The notes: a model not told the origin generated them from the sequence alone. DNA of 64,000 nt from Fulvia fulva (GCF_020509005.1 NC_063012.1:558001-622000); one strand, 5' to 3'. Shown: positions 1-13,007, counted from the first letter of the stretch. A program made the numbers and translations.

Positions 1-1299
1 GAGCGTAGTATTAAATAGCTCTCTTAAAACTAAGAACGAGGAATTAAATCCTTTAGGACTATATAAGTCCTCTAGAGAATTCTACGCTTCTAGAGTCGTA
101 TTCTTATTTTGAATTTGTAGAAGAGGCCCGTCCTCGATAGATAACCTAATAACGGCGAGCGCTTTGTTTTGAATCTCTTTGTCGTCCCTAATAGGTTCCT
201 CTATAGCCTTTTTTAGGCCTTCTTTCGTAAGGTACGCTTTTATCCTTAGGGCCTAAAATTTATAATTAGATTGGCCCCTTAGACGCGTGATATTAAATGT
301 CTTATTGTTTAAAGACATCTTTAAAAAGCGTCCTTTGAAAAGTAAAGAGCTTTATTTAAAAATCGCCCTTTCCTTTTATAGAGAGATAGGCACAATACTT
401 TAGCTACTTTCGTAGGCTCCTGCCCTTAGATTTCGCTATTTTTCGTCCTAGCGTATTAGTATACGGATTGCTAGTAGGTTCCCCGTAAGGATTTTATACT
501 ACTAGTAACGCTAAAATTCCTAATTACTTAGGATAGCGCTCTAAAGGGACTTTGTAATATTAAAAGGTGTTTATAGTAGAAGCTAGCCTTAGGATATTCG
601 TAGATAGTCGTAATAAATCGAGTATAATAGTCGAGGTAATAGTAGTTAAGAGTAGTAGACTTACTTTGCTTACTTGTCCTATCTAGAGGGCTTATTCTAC
701 TCTTATTTATATTCGATTATAGACTCCTAGAGCCTTCTATACTACGTAATCTTTTACGTAGTATATTAATGATTAGAAGCGGATTTGTAAGAAGTTATAT
801 CTCGTAGATTCTATTAAATTCTATAGCTTGTCTTCTAGACCACCTAGAGCGTTCTAGATTTTAATATAGTTAGAAAATAGCTAGTTCTAGAGATATTATA
901 AGCCGGTAGTCCGGCGCTAGCCTATTACGGCCTAGACAAGCATTTCCGCACGATCCTAGCGATACTAGGAGCTTACGGGTTATTAGAATTTATCGGATTT
1001 AATAGTTTACCGCTTTATAATAGTATATCTCGCTTAGTAGCTATATAAAGCTTATAAACTAATAAAGGGATAGGAAGAGAGGAATCTTAAAACTTAACTA
1101 AGGACACTTTATTAGGGATAGCCTAGCTAAGATAGGAATAAACTATAAGAAGGCAGCACCTATACACTTACCTATAGATAGCTTTAAGGCCCTCAAACCT
1201 TCAAGCTATATAGATAAGAGGTATAATAAGGTAGAGTACTAGAGTATTAATAGTACTTAGATGTAGCTAGTAATAATTATAAGGTTAGACATTACTTTT
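1..1299. other. RIP-mutated repeat DNA, no recognisable gene
   Basis: No open frame of useful length is present on either strand. CA and TG are almost absent and TA is in excess, which is the footprint of CpA-to-TpA repeat-induced point mutation. The stretch probably includes upstream parts of the Copia relic that follows, but I could not recognise any domain in it. Confidence 0.6.
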
Positions 1300-2000
1300 G
1301 CCCTAGGAAGGATAAGCTTATTTATAAGTGACCTATTTACCTACTATATAAAGGCTTTGAAGAAGATTACTAGGTACCTAAGATTATACCCTAATCTAGG
1401 CCTTTAGTTCTTAAAGTCTAGAAAAGGACACCTTATTAGATACTAGAATTCTGATTATATAATAGACAAAGTAGACAGAGTCTTAATCCTTAGGTATGTC
1501 TTCTTCCTCTATAGGGCACTAGTTTCTTAGATAAGTAAGAAGCAAAAGTCTGTAGCAATATCTATAATAGAGGCCAAATATATAGCTATAAATATATATA
1601 CGGAGTAGTCCTAATTCCTAGCTTTACTACTAAGAGAAATAGATTGTCTAGAGTTAGTAGGAGACTATTCCTATTAACTAAGAATCACTAGAAACTAGGA
1701 GACTGTATCAAATTTGAGACTTGTTTAATTAAGAGGTAATAATTAAGCTGCCCTCACCCTAGTAAACGATGTACATATTTATAATAAGTCGAAGTATATT
1801 AATATTGCCTATAACGCTATTAAGAAACTTTAGTAGAGGAGGCTTATTACTATTAAGTATACTCTAACCTCTAAGATAGTTATAGACGGGTTTATAAAAC
1901 TAAAGACTAGTCTATACTCCTAGAGGTTTATAAGCTAGCTTAACCTATTATAAAAAGGTCTAAGTACTATTAGTAGGAAGTGAGTAGACTGTAACCTCTT
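1300..2000 (+). mobile_element. Relic of Ty1/Copia pol (end of RT, RNase H)
   Basis: A plus-strand frame interrupted by TAG stops reads as the C-terminal part of a Copia polyprotein. Around 1,340-1,375 it resembles the 'YIKALKKITRYL' segment that follows the reverse transcriptase. Around 1,450-1,650 it matches the Copia RNase H pattern: D-Y-x-x-D-K-V-D-R, then S-K-K-Q-K-S-V-A, then E-A-K-Y-I-A. Around 1,750-1,900 comes the terminal 'AALTLVNDVH...SKYINI' block and an A-D-G-L-T-K-like ending. All stops fit RIP. The 5' half of the element is not recognisable, and no LTR was identified. Confidence 0.75.
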
Positions 2001-4071
2001 ATACGAGATAAGTAGGAGTGTTAAGATACAGTATCTCAAAGGGAGTTAACAATTAGGAAGTGATCTAGTAGCCTAAGGCATCTACGATAACTTAGCTTAT
2101 AGGGAGATAACTTCTCTCCCCTTTAGCTTAGATAGACATCTAATATAGTCAACACATTAGTTCCTAATATATTGCTATATACTCGTACTATTAGTTAGTT
2201 AAAGATTGATCTCTTACTCCACTCCGCTACTATTAATCTGTACCTATTTAACAATTAATAGCCTTAATAGATACTGGTCTATAAGATTATTAAACTTCTC
2301 CTAGAACTTAGTAGCGTTCCTACTATCAAAGAAAGGATTTTCCGGACTTCTAGGAGTAGGGAAGCGAGGTCCTATATTCTCTATAACTAGTAATAGTAAG
2401 ACGGCTAAATAAGGCTACTATTGTATCCGTATTATAGAGTATTCCTAACGTTATAGTACCCTTATTCGAGTTATCCTCTTCTTAATTATTTCGTCGTACT
2501 CTTTCCTTACTCTTATTATTAGAGCTTAAAGCCTCCGGGGTCTTATCTTCGTTACTATCCGAGTCTTCTATTCCTTTTGAGATTATAGCCTCTCTATAAG
2601 GCCTATATACCTTCGTTAGACTCTCCGGTAACTCTTAGCTAGCTCTAATACTAGTAAACGACTCGAACCTCGATAAAGATATAACCGAAACCCGTAACCT
2701 TATTTATAACTATAACCTTACTTATAACGTTATACTTACCTTACTTAATACTAAGAACCTTAACCTTAGGTACCTTAATACCTTGAATTTTGACTTCGAG
2801 TCGACCTTACCCTTAATTTCGCTAAAATATACTAATAATATTACTAGGTATATACTTAAACCCCCCCTTATTAACTACTAAAATATAGACGACTAACTAC
2901 CCTAGTAAGTAAGGGCGCGCCTAGTAACCTTAGAATAGCTTACGCGTAGGTATATATATTTACCGGTTCGCGGGCTGTAAAATATATACTAAGATCTTAA
3001 AAAATAATAAATCTGAAATTCTTAGATTCTCGTATTTTTACCTTATAGAGAGATTAATTCGTAAATTGCTACCTCGCTACTAAGGTCGCCTCCTAGCTCT
3101 ATATATCTTAGTAGTACCCCTATATACCCCCGCTACGTAATTAACCGCTAAAGGTTAACGAGACTCGACGCGTAAATTCTAGGGTCTAAAGGGGCCCTTA
3201 GCTCGTTAATACTAGTAACGGGTATAGGGTATATTAGAAGGCCCTTTTTAGGCGTAGATCTAGCCTTCTTCGATACCTACTACCTACCGGTATAAGGTAT
3301 CTATCGCTACTACTATTCTTAAGCCTATAATTAAGACTCTAGCGTATCCTCCTTAGTAGCCTAGCTACGAGTCCTTATGTTCTAGACTAGCCCTATATAC
3401 GCTCGATTTAAATCGTCTTTGGTGCTATTACTAGTAATATTACTACTAATATATTAAGGCTCTAGTTATATTATCTACCGCCTACTATTACGTTATAATA
3501 CGTCTTCTATAGAATTATGAGGTTAAGGATACTCTAGTAAATCCTACTCTTACTCTTTAGACTCGTATTCTATCTCTTTATCTAAGAACTACTCGTCCTA
3601 CTCTTTCTATATATTAAAAGGTAGGCCGGCGAGGAGAACACCTATACGTAGTACCGGCTACGAACCTATAGTAGCGAGATAACGGTAAGGTTGTCGTCGG
3701 TCTATAGAGCTAAGCGTCTCTAAAAGACAAGCTAATAACTTCTAGCGAAAAACTAACTATTCGATAGCTATTCTTATGACGCTAGCGCGGAACCGACACG
3801 CGATACGATACGGTAGAAAGAGGAGGGAGAGGAGGAGGGAATAGTAGTACTTCTAGTACGAAAAATTATTATAGGAAAATAGACACGAGGGCCTCGTCTA
3901 CCCTTTTAGAGTCTAGTCTACTCCTCCCTTATTAGGGGCGAGGGAGGAGTAGAGTAACAATCCCGAGTACTACGTAGCTAATAGAGACCGTCCTTATTAT
4001 AGTAATTAAGGTAGCTCGTAAGAGAACTACTAGGAGTACTACTATTACCGTCGTAATCTGTTTTAAATCTC
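2001..4071. other. RIP-mutated repeat DNA, unassigned
   Basis: This stretch lies between the Copia relic and the left LTR of the Gypsy element. Its base composition is that of RIP-mutated DNA, with frequent CTA, TAG and TAT and very few CA or TG. I found no frame that matches a known transposon domain. Confidence 0.5.
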
Positions 4072-4181
4072 TATAAGAACCTTAGCGAGTATAAATCTAA
4101 GATATAGAAAAGCTACCTAAGAAAACTCTAAATATAAAGCTAAGCGCTAAGCCGGCGGTATGTTTAGATAAAGACGTTATA
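4072..4181 (-). repeat. Left LTR of the Gypsy element (110 bp)
   Basis: This repeat aligns with 19,411-19,520 at equal length with few differences. The best-preserved termini suggest an original TGTAA...TTACA inverted end. The left copy has TATAA at its start and TTATA at its end, as expected from RIP at CA and TG. On the minus strand this is the 3' LTR. Confidence 0.75.
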
Positions 4182-4699
4182 TCCTCCCCTACTAGACCCT
4201 AACATACCTATACTAGCCTAAGATAGCTAGCCTAATCGCCTATATACTTAAATCGATAACAAAAGAGATCCTAAAGCTTTAGCTTCCTTTGTCGTAGCTT
4301 CCTAGCCTATAACACTTTAGCTTACTTTACTACGTATATATAACTACCTTACGCGGCTTAACTCTACTACCTAAGCTCACTACGAGCTTACTGACCCCGT
4401 TAGATGACCTCGCCGCGAGCTTCTTACGCGTGTTCGCGCCTTCCTATATCGTTAGAAGCTCGTAGTATTAGGTAGCTCGTATAGAACGTAAGTATAAAAG
4501 CACGCTCTTATTCTAAATCAATCTGACTACGAACATTAACCTTTAAGCTTCCTAAGTCTTTAACAACCTCTTTACCCTTCCGTAGCTTCTTCCTTAACCT
4601 TCTTTAGCCTTAGCTAACTTATTCTTAATTAGATTAAGGTATATAAGCCGCGCCGCGGTATCGGCATTAATATAGTAATACTAACGTGTTTTAGACTCC

Positions 4700-6530
4700 T
4701 TTCTTCCTTATAGCTCACTATAGCTCCTATCCCGCGCTCTCCTTAGGGCGAGGAGTTAATAGCTTAGATAGACGCCCTTACCGTTACCTATACTTCGGCC
4801 GTATCTAATAACTTCCCGCGGCTCCCCGTTCGTACTAAGACGCGCTTTCCGGATATACCTACCGGATAGTAAGCCGGTTAGTAGACTCGGCTCTACGCCT
4901 TCTAGTTTAAAGTCTAGTTCTCTCCCGACGTTTTTAAGCTAGACGATTAGATCGCGCTATAGTTAGCCCGTATCGCGCGCTAGTATCTAAGGATCGACGG
5001 AGGAGCTAGATTCTTTAAGATAATTTATATACTCCCTTAGCGCTATAGCCGCTTCTAGTTTAGCGGCGTTCTAAAGCTAGTAGCCGCGTTAGACTCCGAC
5101 TTCGACGTCTTTGAGGAGGTCCCTAAGGGCGGTATTCTAAGGTAGCCTATCGCTTTTAGACCGTATACCGTATAGACTAGACTAGCGGTAATTGTCTTTA
5201 GCTACTATAGCGGCCGCTCTAGATCTACGCGATACGTATAAAGCTACTGTTCTAAGGGCGATACCGAGCGTCCGCTAGGAACCTTTACTAAGTACTAGTA
5301 ACTTAGTCTACCGAGTAGTAAGCTAGAGAAATACGACTAGGAGGATCCTAAGCCTAATACTATAGGCGACTTTACCTTTATCGAGCGCGGCGGCTATACT
5401 AATTATCTCTAGACTAGTAAGTACTCTACCTATAACTATAGCCGGTCTCGTACTAAGTCCGGTCTCGTACTAAGTTTAGCTATACTAAGCGGTCTTCCCG
5501 GTTAAAGGACTCTAAGCACCTAGTTACCCCTAGTAAGGTAGCTGACTTTTCTAATCTTCCCTAGGCCTACGATATTACTTAGGTTACGGAGTCTAGTTAG
5601 TTCTAGAACACTAAGTTTAAGTATTATAATCTAGCTTAGATTAACGCTCTAACTATAGCTATATATAGTCTAGTCTTCTAGGTTAGTCGTAAGCCTCGTA
5701 CTACCCGTAACGCCGCTAGCCGCCTAAAGGCCGCGTTAAAGGCTAACTTAGCTTACGTCCGCGCCTTTATTTACGAGAACGCCGAGACTAATACGAATAG
5801 ACCTAGCTAGGAGGAGAACACCTTAGATAGGGAGGTCGACGGCTTGTTTATATTACTAACTAAGCCTAGTAAGTCCGCTAGTATACCTAAGGTACCTAGG
5901 AAGTCTCCTAGTAAGAAGCCCGTGTCTCTAGCTAGTAAGAAGCCCGCGGCCTTAGCTAAGAAGAAGTCGGCTCCTAGGACTCGGCGTAGCCCTCGGTAGA
6001 TATCGCCGCGCTATACCCTAGACCGTAACGAGCCGTAGGAGGGTCTAAGCGATACCTCCGACTACGTTAAGTAGCTTCGCGAGATTCTAGTATAGACGCC
6101 TCTCCTAGAAGACTCTAAGGGTAAGGGCGAGGCGGACGTAACCTCGCCTAAGGTCTACGGTCGTATAGCTAGTCCTCCCGTTCTTCTAGTAGCTAAGCGG
6201 TTTAGGCGGTTGATCGCGACTAGACGTACTTTACGATTCGGCTCGAATACCGAGAGGCTAAGAGGGGCTATAGTTCTATCTAGCTCCTTAGCTCGTTCGC
6301 CTATACCGATAATAGAGGATAATAATAGAGAGTATCTAGAGGTAGTACCTAGTAATTTCCGGTTCCTAGGTTAGAAGTAAGGCTCTAAGAGCCTAGATAA
6401 TAATAAGCTCGAGGCTACTTTATAATTTAGTACTACGTTCTTGTTTTATACGAGCGATAGGTAGCCGAGTAGCCTAACTTAAAAGTACTATAGACTAATA
6501 ACCCTAATTAATAATTCTTACGACCTAGCT
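4700..6530 (+). pseudogene. Relict antisense ORF of unknown function inside the Gypsy element
   Basis: A plus-strand frame stays open for long runs if the many in-frame TAG codons are ignored, which is what RIP of TGG and CAG would produce. It runs from about 4,700 to about 6,530, opposite to gag-pol, between the integrase C-terminus and the left LTR. A 17-bp tandem duplication (5,442-5,458 and 5,459-5,475) shifts the frame once. After it the frame continues into a basic part with repeated 'SKKP'-type units near 5,907-6,000 and an Arg-rich stretch. I do not recognise a family. It may be an accessory ORF of the element or captured host sequence. Confidence 0.45.
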
Positions 6531-6899
6531 CCCTTAGCGCCGCTATAGTAACTAGGCTTACTCCTATAGTTTCTTCTTCGTTATCCGCTACCTTAGTCCC
6601 TTTAGGTAAGCGGTCTTAGCTACTACCTCGGCTTCTTAAAGTAGCTACTACGATAGATTAGCTTATCTAACTTCCGGGTCTACTAAGTCCGGTATATCTA
6701 TATCTAAAAGGCTATTAGCCGCTTTAGGTTCGGCTATAACTTCGTCCGCTACGCTTGATCTAAGTAATGTTCCCTAAGGTAGGGCTAACTCTTTTTCGTC
6801 GGTCTGAGGATAGAGCGTCGAGCTAAATACTTTAATCTCCGTAACCGGTATCTCCTACGGGACCTTAGCGGGTTTAGCTAGGGTAGGGATAGCTTCCTA

Positions 6900-7924
6900 A
6901 GGACTTTCTTATTATAGAGGCTAACGATCTTCCTAAGTATCCTTCTCGAGTAGTAGGGAATATACCTAATCTTACTCCCCGCCTACTCTTCTTAACTTAA
7001 TCTAATAAGATCGCCTTTAAGATCTAAGTGCTTTAGCTAAAGTCTTTTACTCGCTTCTTTTGCTCTAAGTATTCTTCGTAACTCTTAGGTCTCGCTAAGC
7101 TTACTCTAGTAAGTTAGCTTCTCTTCTTTAACCTTCCTCCCCTACTAAGAACCCTCGCGCTCCTATATAAGGTTAGCTACGTTCTTTCGTAGTCTAGACT
7201 TCAACTTATTTCTTTAACTACTTAGCCTCCGGTATAGTTAGAAGGTCCTTTAGATTAAGACTCGTGTCTTGACTAGTACCTAGAACTTCCTTATGTTCTA
7301 GCTTATCTTCTAAAGTACCGGACCTATCTAGAAGTCTCCTAGCTAGATACCGATACTAGAATTTAGCTAGATCCTTATATACGGCTAATATAAGCCTATT
7401 CCTATAGTCGATATGCCTTAGGATCCTATCCGTAGGGGTCTAAAGTATATACGTCCCTAGGAAGCTCGCTTTATAGATCTTATAGGGTCTAAAGTCCTTA
7501 GATTCTAGCTTACGCGGATATTAGTTTATTAGTAAGACCTATTCTCCGACTTTACGTCTTAGCTATACCTCCGGCGGAAGTAACTTTAGACTTATTAGGT
7601 TCCTAGTCTAAGCTTAAGAAAGTAGTCTTTTATTTATAAGCTAACGCGTATAGCGGATACGGACGATACGCTTCCTATAGTCGTTAACTAAGACATTCTT
7701 AGCTCGTAGCTCGTTCTCGTCTTCTAGGATTTGTAGGCGTTAGCTATATATAAGGTAGAAGGGGCTAAGGTAGGTTATCGTATACTAGTAGTATCTAGTA
7801 TAGTAGATTGCTTTAGGTAGGAAGGTATCCTATAGCCTAATATCGTTACTAATATATAGCTTCGTTAGTATCGATCCTAGTATACCGTTTAGGTTTTCTA
7901 CCTTCCTATTCGTTATAGGATAAT
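6900..7924 (-). pseudogene. Gypsy integrase, C-terminal half (RIP-mutated)
   Basis: The minus strand reads as the end of a Gypsy integrase. Next to the LINE insertion point (about 7,900-7,870) it has the 'TNRKVENLNGIL' segment, equivalent to the conserved Q-T-N-G-x-x-E block. It then runs through the helical region and ends near 7,560-7,440 with a K-V-G-E-x-V-L-L...F-R-P-Y-K-I block typical of the GPY/F module. The matching N-terminal half lies at 15.2-15.45 kb, so the insertion fell inside the integrase core. Many TAG and TAA stops are present. Confidence 0.7.
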
Positions 7925-9440
7925 ATAGATAGATAGATTTGTTATTCCCCTATTCTAGGACCCTATTCGGCCTATATAGGTATATATCTATTATTATATA
8001 TAAAGGGAAACTCGAATAGGTAAAAACCCTTCCCGCCCCCGACTTCTCCTTATCTAGATTAGCTTTCCCTCTAAACGTACGTAGTCTATATTACTACCCC
8101 GTTAGTCCCTACTCCTAGCCGGTCTCGTCGCGCTACGTCGTGTCCTCTCTTCCTATACTACTCCTACTAGGCGGTACTATTCTAGCTAGCCCTTCTCTAG
8201 TATCTAGTTCGTAATACGCCGTAGGTCCTTAAAGTTATTAAGAAGTACCCTAATCGTCCGGTTCCTCGCCTTTACTATCTACTCCCCCCTTCCTAGCGAC
8301 TACCCCGGATAGACGAGGAGTACGTACCGTACGTTCTAGGAGTAAAAGCCGTAGGGGTAGCTAGTATTTGTGTATTCTAGAACCTTCCTCTATAATAGGT
8401 ACCCCTAGAGGCCGATGTGTTCGCTTTGTAGTTAGGTTACTATACTACTCTATACCCTCGTAAGGCGGTAGTAGATAAGCTTCGGGGGGTACTTAACCGC
8501 GGATTTCGTAGCTGACTATTCCTTAGGTTGTCCCGCTAGCTAAGGGCGTCTACTATGCCCTACAACCTAGTTGTTCTACCTCTCTTTCTATAGTTACTCT
8601 ATAAACAATTTCTTACCTTCCTATTATATTACTAGCTATTCGTCCCTTACCCGGTAGTTCGGCTCGTTTCCGGGTCAAATGCCCTTATACGCTAGTACTA
8701 ATTCGCGGGCCCTTACGACTATACTAGCGATAGCCTTCTATACTAGGTACTGTGCCGACTTACCTAAGTAGGAGGTCCGTAGTCCCTAGATATATAGGTC
8801 GATCGGCGGTATAGCGGTCTCGTACTTAAGTATCCTTATTAGTATCGACTTATATACCCCGGTGACCTTCCTTAGGTATTGATTTTAGATCTTTACTAAC
8901 GGCGCGACGAGTCCCTTTAATAGGTAGGCCCTCTCGCCTAAGGACTATACTTAGCTACTATAGGTAAGGACTAGCCGTATAATAGCCGTATATAGAAGTC
9001 GTGACTACCGAAAGTCCGCCCCCTATATAGACGTAGTAAGCCTCTAGTATAATGCTAGATTCTATTTAGCTTTCCGTAATATTACCTATATATACTTCCT
9101 CTACCGTAGCGCCGGGTCTACCTATAGTCCGAGGATCCTAAGCTAATTTACCGGGTTAGTCGTATACCTCTAAATCTAGATAGAAGCTTATATATTATAG
9201 AACCGTGGCCGGCGCGTAAAGTATATCAGATTGTACTTTTCTAGGGCAAACCGAGCCCTATACCTCCTAGCCTAGTCCTCGTAGGCTATAGGATAATATA
9301 GGGATACTAGACGATAATTAGCCTTAAACTACTTTATTAGGTAGCTTATAACCCTACTTAGGAAGTTCTTACTATTGTCTAAGAGGAGCTCGCGGGGTAG
9401 CCTATAGTCCTAATAGATTCTCTTATATAGATAGATAGAT
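7925..9440 (-). mobile_element. Older, heavily RIP-mutated LINE copy (3' part)
   Basis: The start of this stretch (about 7,925-8,040) resembles the 3' end of the younger LINE at 9,425-9,540. Both begin with GATA tetranucleotide repeats followed by a similar 'CGGCCTAT' block and a 'GGTAAAAACC' block. Further in (about 8,330-8,430) it parallels the younger element at about 9,880-9,980, with TG and CA changed to TA. The copy is therefore a related LINE in the same orientation. Its 5' part may continue beyond the younger insertion, at about 14.6-15.05 kb. Confidence 0.6.
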
Positions 9441-10089
9441 GATTCATTTACCCGTTGTGGTGCCCTCCGGCCTATGCGGGTTTATGTCTATATATGTTAC
9501 TGCATAAGGTAGGAAACCTATTCCTAGGTAAAAACCTCCTCTCCTTCTCTAATAGCTTCCTTGCCATGAGTTCTCAGTTTTCCTTCCATTAGGGTGCACT
9601 AGTGTCATGGTGGTTAGCCTCTGACTACCTTGTCTGCAACCCTAGAGTTGTCCCCCTCTTCCTGCTCTCCTCCTCCTTCTTTCTCTCCTCAATCCATCTC
9701 TCTGTTTCCCTAGTAAGAGAGAACTGCTCCAAAAATCCTTGGTGGATGATCCACCTTGTAATTCTCTGGAGGTCTCCCTTATTGCTGATCATGGCTTGGA
9801 AGTTTCTGTTCCTTGCCCTTGCCCTCCATTCACCTCTCCCTGTGCTCCATTCTTTGCAAACCAGAAGTCTATGTTCGACATTCTGGGACAGGTAGCCGCA
9901 TGGGCAACTCTTGTCTTCGATACCTGGGACTTTTCTCTGATGCAGGTACGCCCTGACTCCGATGTGTTCAGAGCGGATTTGTATTGCTATGCTTGCTTCT
10001 GACCTGGTCAGGTCTGAGTACAGTAGGTAGTTGTGGCTACTAAACTGTTGGAGTGCCTTTGGGGTTCCTGGCCTCTGTGGGGTTCTTGT

Positions 10090-12990
10090 CTATTCAGTCT
10101 TCCAGAGGAGTCCTGCCATCCTTTCAGCTAGAGACTGTTGCTTCTTCCCTTGGCTGGCTGCTGATCCTCTCCCTTGAGCCCTTCTGTCCTGTTCCTGCTG
10201 GGCTAGGTGCAGCTGTTCTGTTAGTTCTTTGAACTTCTGCAGGTCCTGCTGCTTCTGTGGGGCTGGATTGGGTCTTGCTTGTCTATGCCTTCTTGTGCAC
10301 TGGCTCCTGATTTTGTTGACTGCCTTCTGGATTACTAGCTGGGCTGGGTATGCAGACGTCTTTCCTGCATACTGGTATCTCAACCCTTGAAGGTAGAGCT
10401 TGGCTGGTGGGGAGCCAGACTCCATTTCGACCACCCTTGTTGGAGTTGACTTGTATGCTCCAAGCACCTTTTTCAGACAGGAGGCTTGGGCTCTGCTGAT
10501 GGGATCTGCAATTCCCTTTGGGATCTTGTCTTGGGCTGACCAGATCTGGGCTCCATATAGCATGGCTGGCTTCACAATGGCCTTGTACATAACCTTTGCT
10601 TTCGCAAATGTGGCTCCCTATGTAGAGGCTGTAAGCCTGTCAATTGATTGCCTGCTGTTGTCTGCTCTTGCCTGTGCTTTCTTGACCTGTGGTCCCCAGC
10701 TGAGCTTTGGATCCATCCATATTCCTAGCACCCTTAATTCACTTGAGGGTTCTGTTGTGTGTCCCTGAATAGTGATTGGGGCTTGCATATTGTGTCTGTT
10801 TCTGGCTCTACTGAAGTGGATGAGTTGATACTTCTCTAGGGCAAATCTGGCTCCATGTTTCCTGGCCCATTCCTCACATTCCTTGTGTTTCTTCTGCAAG
10901 ATTCTGCAGTTCTCTTCTGTGCTGTCTGACCAGGCTAGGATGTTTGTGTCATCCACAAACCCTGAGGCTGATGTGTTTCTAGAGTTTAGCTTTGCTGGCA
11001 GGTCTGCCATAAAGAGGAGAAACAGGATTGGAGACATTGTTGATCCCTGTGGGATTCCTGTCTCTGTAGGCATGCTGTCAGATTTGTATCTGTCCAGTCT
11101 TAGTCTTGTGGTTCTGCCTCTGAGGAAGGACTGGATGAACTGGACTGTCCAGTTAGGGATAGCCTTCTGTTTCAGGATGTGGATCAGCCTCTGGTGTGAG
11201 ACATTGTCAAAGGCTCCTGATATGTCCAGTGAGAGGAGTGTGGCTGCTTTGTTGTTCCCAAAGTGCCACAGGGTCTTGATCTGCTCTGTGATAAGTTCTA
11301 CAGCTGTTAGTGTTGATCTTTGTTTCCTGCCTCCCATCTGTTCTTCAGGAAGGATTCCATGTTCTTCAGCTAGGTTTGTCAGCCTTTCTGCTATGATCTT
11401 TTCCAGGAGTTTGCCTAGTGTGTTGAGCAAGGCAATAGGTCTGTATGCCTTTAGCTTTGTGTAGTCCTCTTTCTGTGGTTTTCTCAAGACCACAGTCAGT
11501 GACTCCTTAAAGTGTTTAGGGCAGTGTCCTTGGGCCATGCACTGTGAAAAGATGTTTGACAGTGCAGGGGAGATCTGGTCCTTGCATGTCTTGATGAACA
11601 AGTTTGGAATCCCATCTGGTCCTGGGGCCTTGTTTCCTGAGAGTCTCTTAATGATGCTCTTGATCTCTCCCTCTCCCACTATGCAGGATTGCTCTAGTGG
11701 TGTTGGATACACACTGCCCTCCAGATCCTGCAGGTCAGCTTCTACCTGTGTGCCAAAGAAATGTTTCCCCAATGCCTGTGCCTTTCCTAGGAGAGTGTGT
11801 TGGATTACTCCTTCCTGGTCTTCAATGTTTGGAAACTGGGGCAGTATGTTTCTGTCCTGTGTAGGTTGTCTTGCCCACTTTGCTAGTTTCCACATCTTCT
11901 TAGGATTCTGGGTAATGGATCCAACTGTTGACCTCCACTCCAGCATCTTGTCCCTCTTGATCTGGGCCTTCTTGTCTCTGGTTGCCTGGTTGTATCTGTC
12001 CCATGCTTCCTGGGAGTGACTCTGGGTAAGGGCTCTCCTGGCCTGCCTGGCTGCCTTGACCTTCTCTGAGCATTCCTTTGTCCAGAATGGCTTCTGGTAC
12101 AGTGACTGTTTCTTTTCTCTAGTGTGGGCTGCTGCAGTTTCCTGCATTGTTCTAACCAGTTCTGCCACTGCTTGGTCTATGTCTAAGGCGGTTTCCAGTC
12201 TCCTGGTCTCTAGTCCAGCTAGCTTCTGTTCCAGGTCTTGTCTGATCTGTTCCCAGTTGGCTGCCTTCCAGGCCAGCTGAGGTTCTAGGTCTCCTTCCTG
12301 CTGTGTCTGTGTTTCAAACTCCACCTGAATTGGGAGGTGATCTGATGAGGACTCCAAGTCCTGGTTAACCCAGCATCTGGTGACCTTCTGCTGCAGGTCA
12401 TGTGATGCAAAGCACAGGTCAATGGTGCTTGAGCTTGCTCTCTGTGACCAGGTAGTTAGGCCCTTTGGGGTAACTAGGTGCATGTTGTTGCTTTGGGTAG
12501 TGGAGAGGAGTCTGTTAGCTAGGAAGTGATGGGCAGGTGCAAAGTCTGATCCCCATGTAGGATGGTGCAAGTTGAAGTCTCCCAGCACGATGTGTTGGGA
12601 GTCACTCTACAGGATGTCTAGCAGCTGTTGTAGTGTGCCCAGCTGGGTGCTGCTTCTGGAGCTGGGGGGTGGGTTGTATACACTGTGGATGTGGATGCTG
12701 CCTTGGTTGGTGTTGAGTCTGACTGAGGTGATGTCTCCCCCTTCCTGTTGGATTTGTTCCCAGCTGTCTGTTGCCATCTCTTTGCTGATGTACATGCATG
12801 TTCTAGGGGTGCCTTGTTTGGCTAGGAGTGTGTGATACCTTGGGTCGTTAGCAGTAGATGGTCTGTTAGATTTGCTGTTAATCCAAGGTTCCTGGACTGC
12901 AATGACTAGGTGTTTCTTTGGGTCCAGTGCTTAGAGAAAGCTTCTCTAGACCTTGTGCTGGCTTTTGTTGACGTTGTACTGGATAGTGGT
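10090..12990 (-). pseudogene. LINE ORF2: endonuclease and reverse transcriptase with TAG stops
   Basis: ORF2 starts in an overlap with the ORF1 end, near 12,990. It has an AP-endonuclease-like N-terminus ('IQYNVNKS', 'VIAVQEPWI', 'VLGDFNLHHPTWGSD'). A reverse transcriptase follows, with 'GNKAPGPDGIPN', 'YRPIALLNTLGKLLE', 'SLDISGAFDNVSH', 'GIPQGSTMSPILF' and an 'FVDDTNILAWS' box in which F replaces the usual Y of YxDD. The C-terminal part resembles the end of fungal LINE ORF2 proteins. In-frame TAG codons lie near 12,945 and 12,930, at 12,607-12,609 and at 10,618-10,620. No RNase H domain was seen. Confidence 0.8.
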
Positions 12991-13007
12991 AAGATTGGGT
13001 GTCTCAA

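Noticed and set aside
9602..10002. Plus-strand open frames over the LINE 3' end
   Set aside because: They are shadows opposite the LINE sequence, show no domain and would run against the element.
10883..12280. Plus-strand frames of 74-193 codons opposite LINE ORF2
   Set aside because: The minus strand carries unmistakable endonuclease and reverse transcriptase motifs; the plus-strand frames are cysteine/serine-rich shadows.
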